5,634 bases of DNA from an uncultured Bacilli bacterium. GTDB lineage: Bacteria > Bacillota_I > Bacilli_A > RF39 > UBA660. Position 1 is the first letter of the stretch. The number at the start of each line of letters is the position of its first letter. The DNA is taken from positions 1 through 5,634 of the forward strand of contig CANRBD010000068.1 in NCBI GenBank assembly GCA_947628765.1, written 5' to 3'. The notes beneath the pieces were generated by a model. That model did no database searches and was not told the origin of the DNA. It worked only from the letters and a program-made list of their open reading frames with translations. Shown here piece by piece: positions 5,450-5,634 of this stretch. Position numbers and translations under genes: made by a program.

Positions 5450-5634
5450 ATGAAAAGGAACAATAATAAGAAATATATAATAATGGGGTTAATAACCATA
5501 GTATGTGTAATGACAGTGGCATATGGAGCCTTTTTAACAAACTTAAATATAAGTGGGACAACTAATATAACCAGTAAATGGGAAATATTAATAACAAATG
5601 TAACCCAAACAGATAAACAAGGAAGAGCCGAACA
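5450..5634 (+). CDS. Membrane-anchored or secreted surface protein, N-terminal part only
   Basis: The gene runs off the window after 61 codons. The protein begins with a basic stretch (MKRNNNKK), then a hydrophobic segment of about 20 residues (9-29, IIMGLITIVCVMTVAYGAF), then a Thr/Asn/Ile-rich, probably beta-strand region including NISGTTNITSKWEI. This is a signal peptide or signal anchor followed by an extracellular domain. The turn AYGAF followed by xSGT resembles the leader/mature junction of secreted TasA/camelysin-like and other Bacillota surface proteins, but that is a weak resemblance and the rest of the gene is unseen. AAGGAG (5436-5441) lies 8 nt before the ATG. It is divergent from the XRE regulator and driven by a consensus promoter with candidate operators. 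Whether it carries a C-terminal sorting motif for the sortase at 22-639 cannot be judged here. Confidence 0.8.
   Translation, partial: MKRNNNKKYIIMGLITIVCVMTVAYGAFLTNLNISGTTNITSKWEILITNVTQTDKQGRAE

Noticed and set aside
5424..5465. Small upstream frame (ATG at 5425) overlapping the surface gene start
   Set aside because: It has no ribosome-binding site of its own, is only about 13 codons long and has an uninformative sequence; it is likely chance.
22..5634. Mycoplasma-type genetic code (UGA as Trp), suggested by the Mollicutes-like ClpB
   Set aside because: All Trp residues I checked (ClpB, DUF1003, the surface protein) use TGG, no in-frame TGA occurs in the genes, and the sortase implies a cell wall.

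Overview
The window reads as chromosomal DNA from a low-G+C, Gram-positive-type bacterium (Bacillota, class Bacilli). By eye only about a third of bases are G or C. Shine-Dalgarno sites are strong, promoters look sigma-A-like, and all five complete genes end in TAA. Trp is written TGG throughout, so there is no sign of the mycoplasma UGA=Trp code. A sortase argues for a cell wall. A ClpB without its N-terminal domain under a CIRCE operator resembles the arrangement known from Mollicutes. An uncultured gut lineage near the Mollicutes (RF39-like) is a reasonable guess, but it is inference.

Left part (1-2904): a sortase gene on the minus strand and an N-domain-less clpB on the plus strand diverge from a compact control region (about 640-778). 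This region holds a near-perfect CIRCE element (HrcA operator) overlapping a consensus clpB promoter, plus a separate extended -10 promoter for the sortase. The sortase has its own terminator at the left edge. The clpB terminator straddles its stop codon.

Middle (2893-4983): two minus-strand genes, a DUF1003 membrane protein that overlaps the clpB 3' end tail-to-tail by 4 bp, and an FAD-dependent dehydrogenase-like flavoprotein (COG2509 type). They are separated by about 200 bp without a gene. This gap holds a terminator-like hairpin placed directly against the DUF1003 ribosome-binding site.

Right part (5073-5634): a small XRE-type HTH regulator on the minus strand diverges from the start of a membrane-anchored or secreted protein that runs off the window. 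Their shared 140-bp intergenic region contains a 19-bp near-palindrome over the regulator's -10 box, a consensus promoter for the surface gene, and repeated GGCG half-sites around that promoter. This suggests an autoregulated switch controlling a surface protein.

Most of the window is ordinary housekeeping content and no new system is demonstrated. The best leads are the regulatory layout of the two divergent regions, the sortase with Gln where the catalytic Arg is expected, and the hairpin in front of DUF1003. No stretch longer than 300 bases lacks a gene, and I saw no RNA genes, CRISPR arrays or mobile elements.
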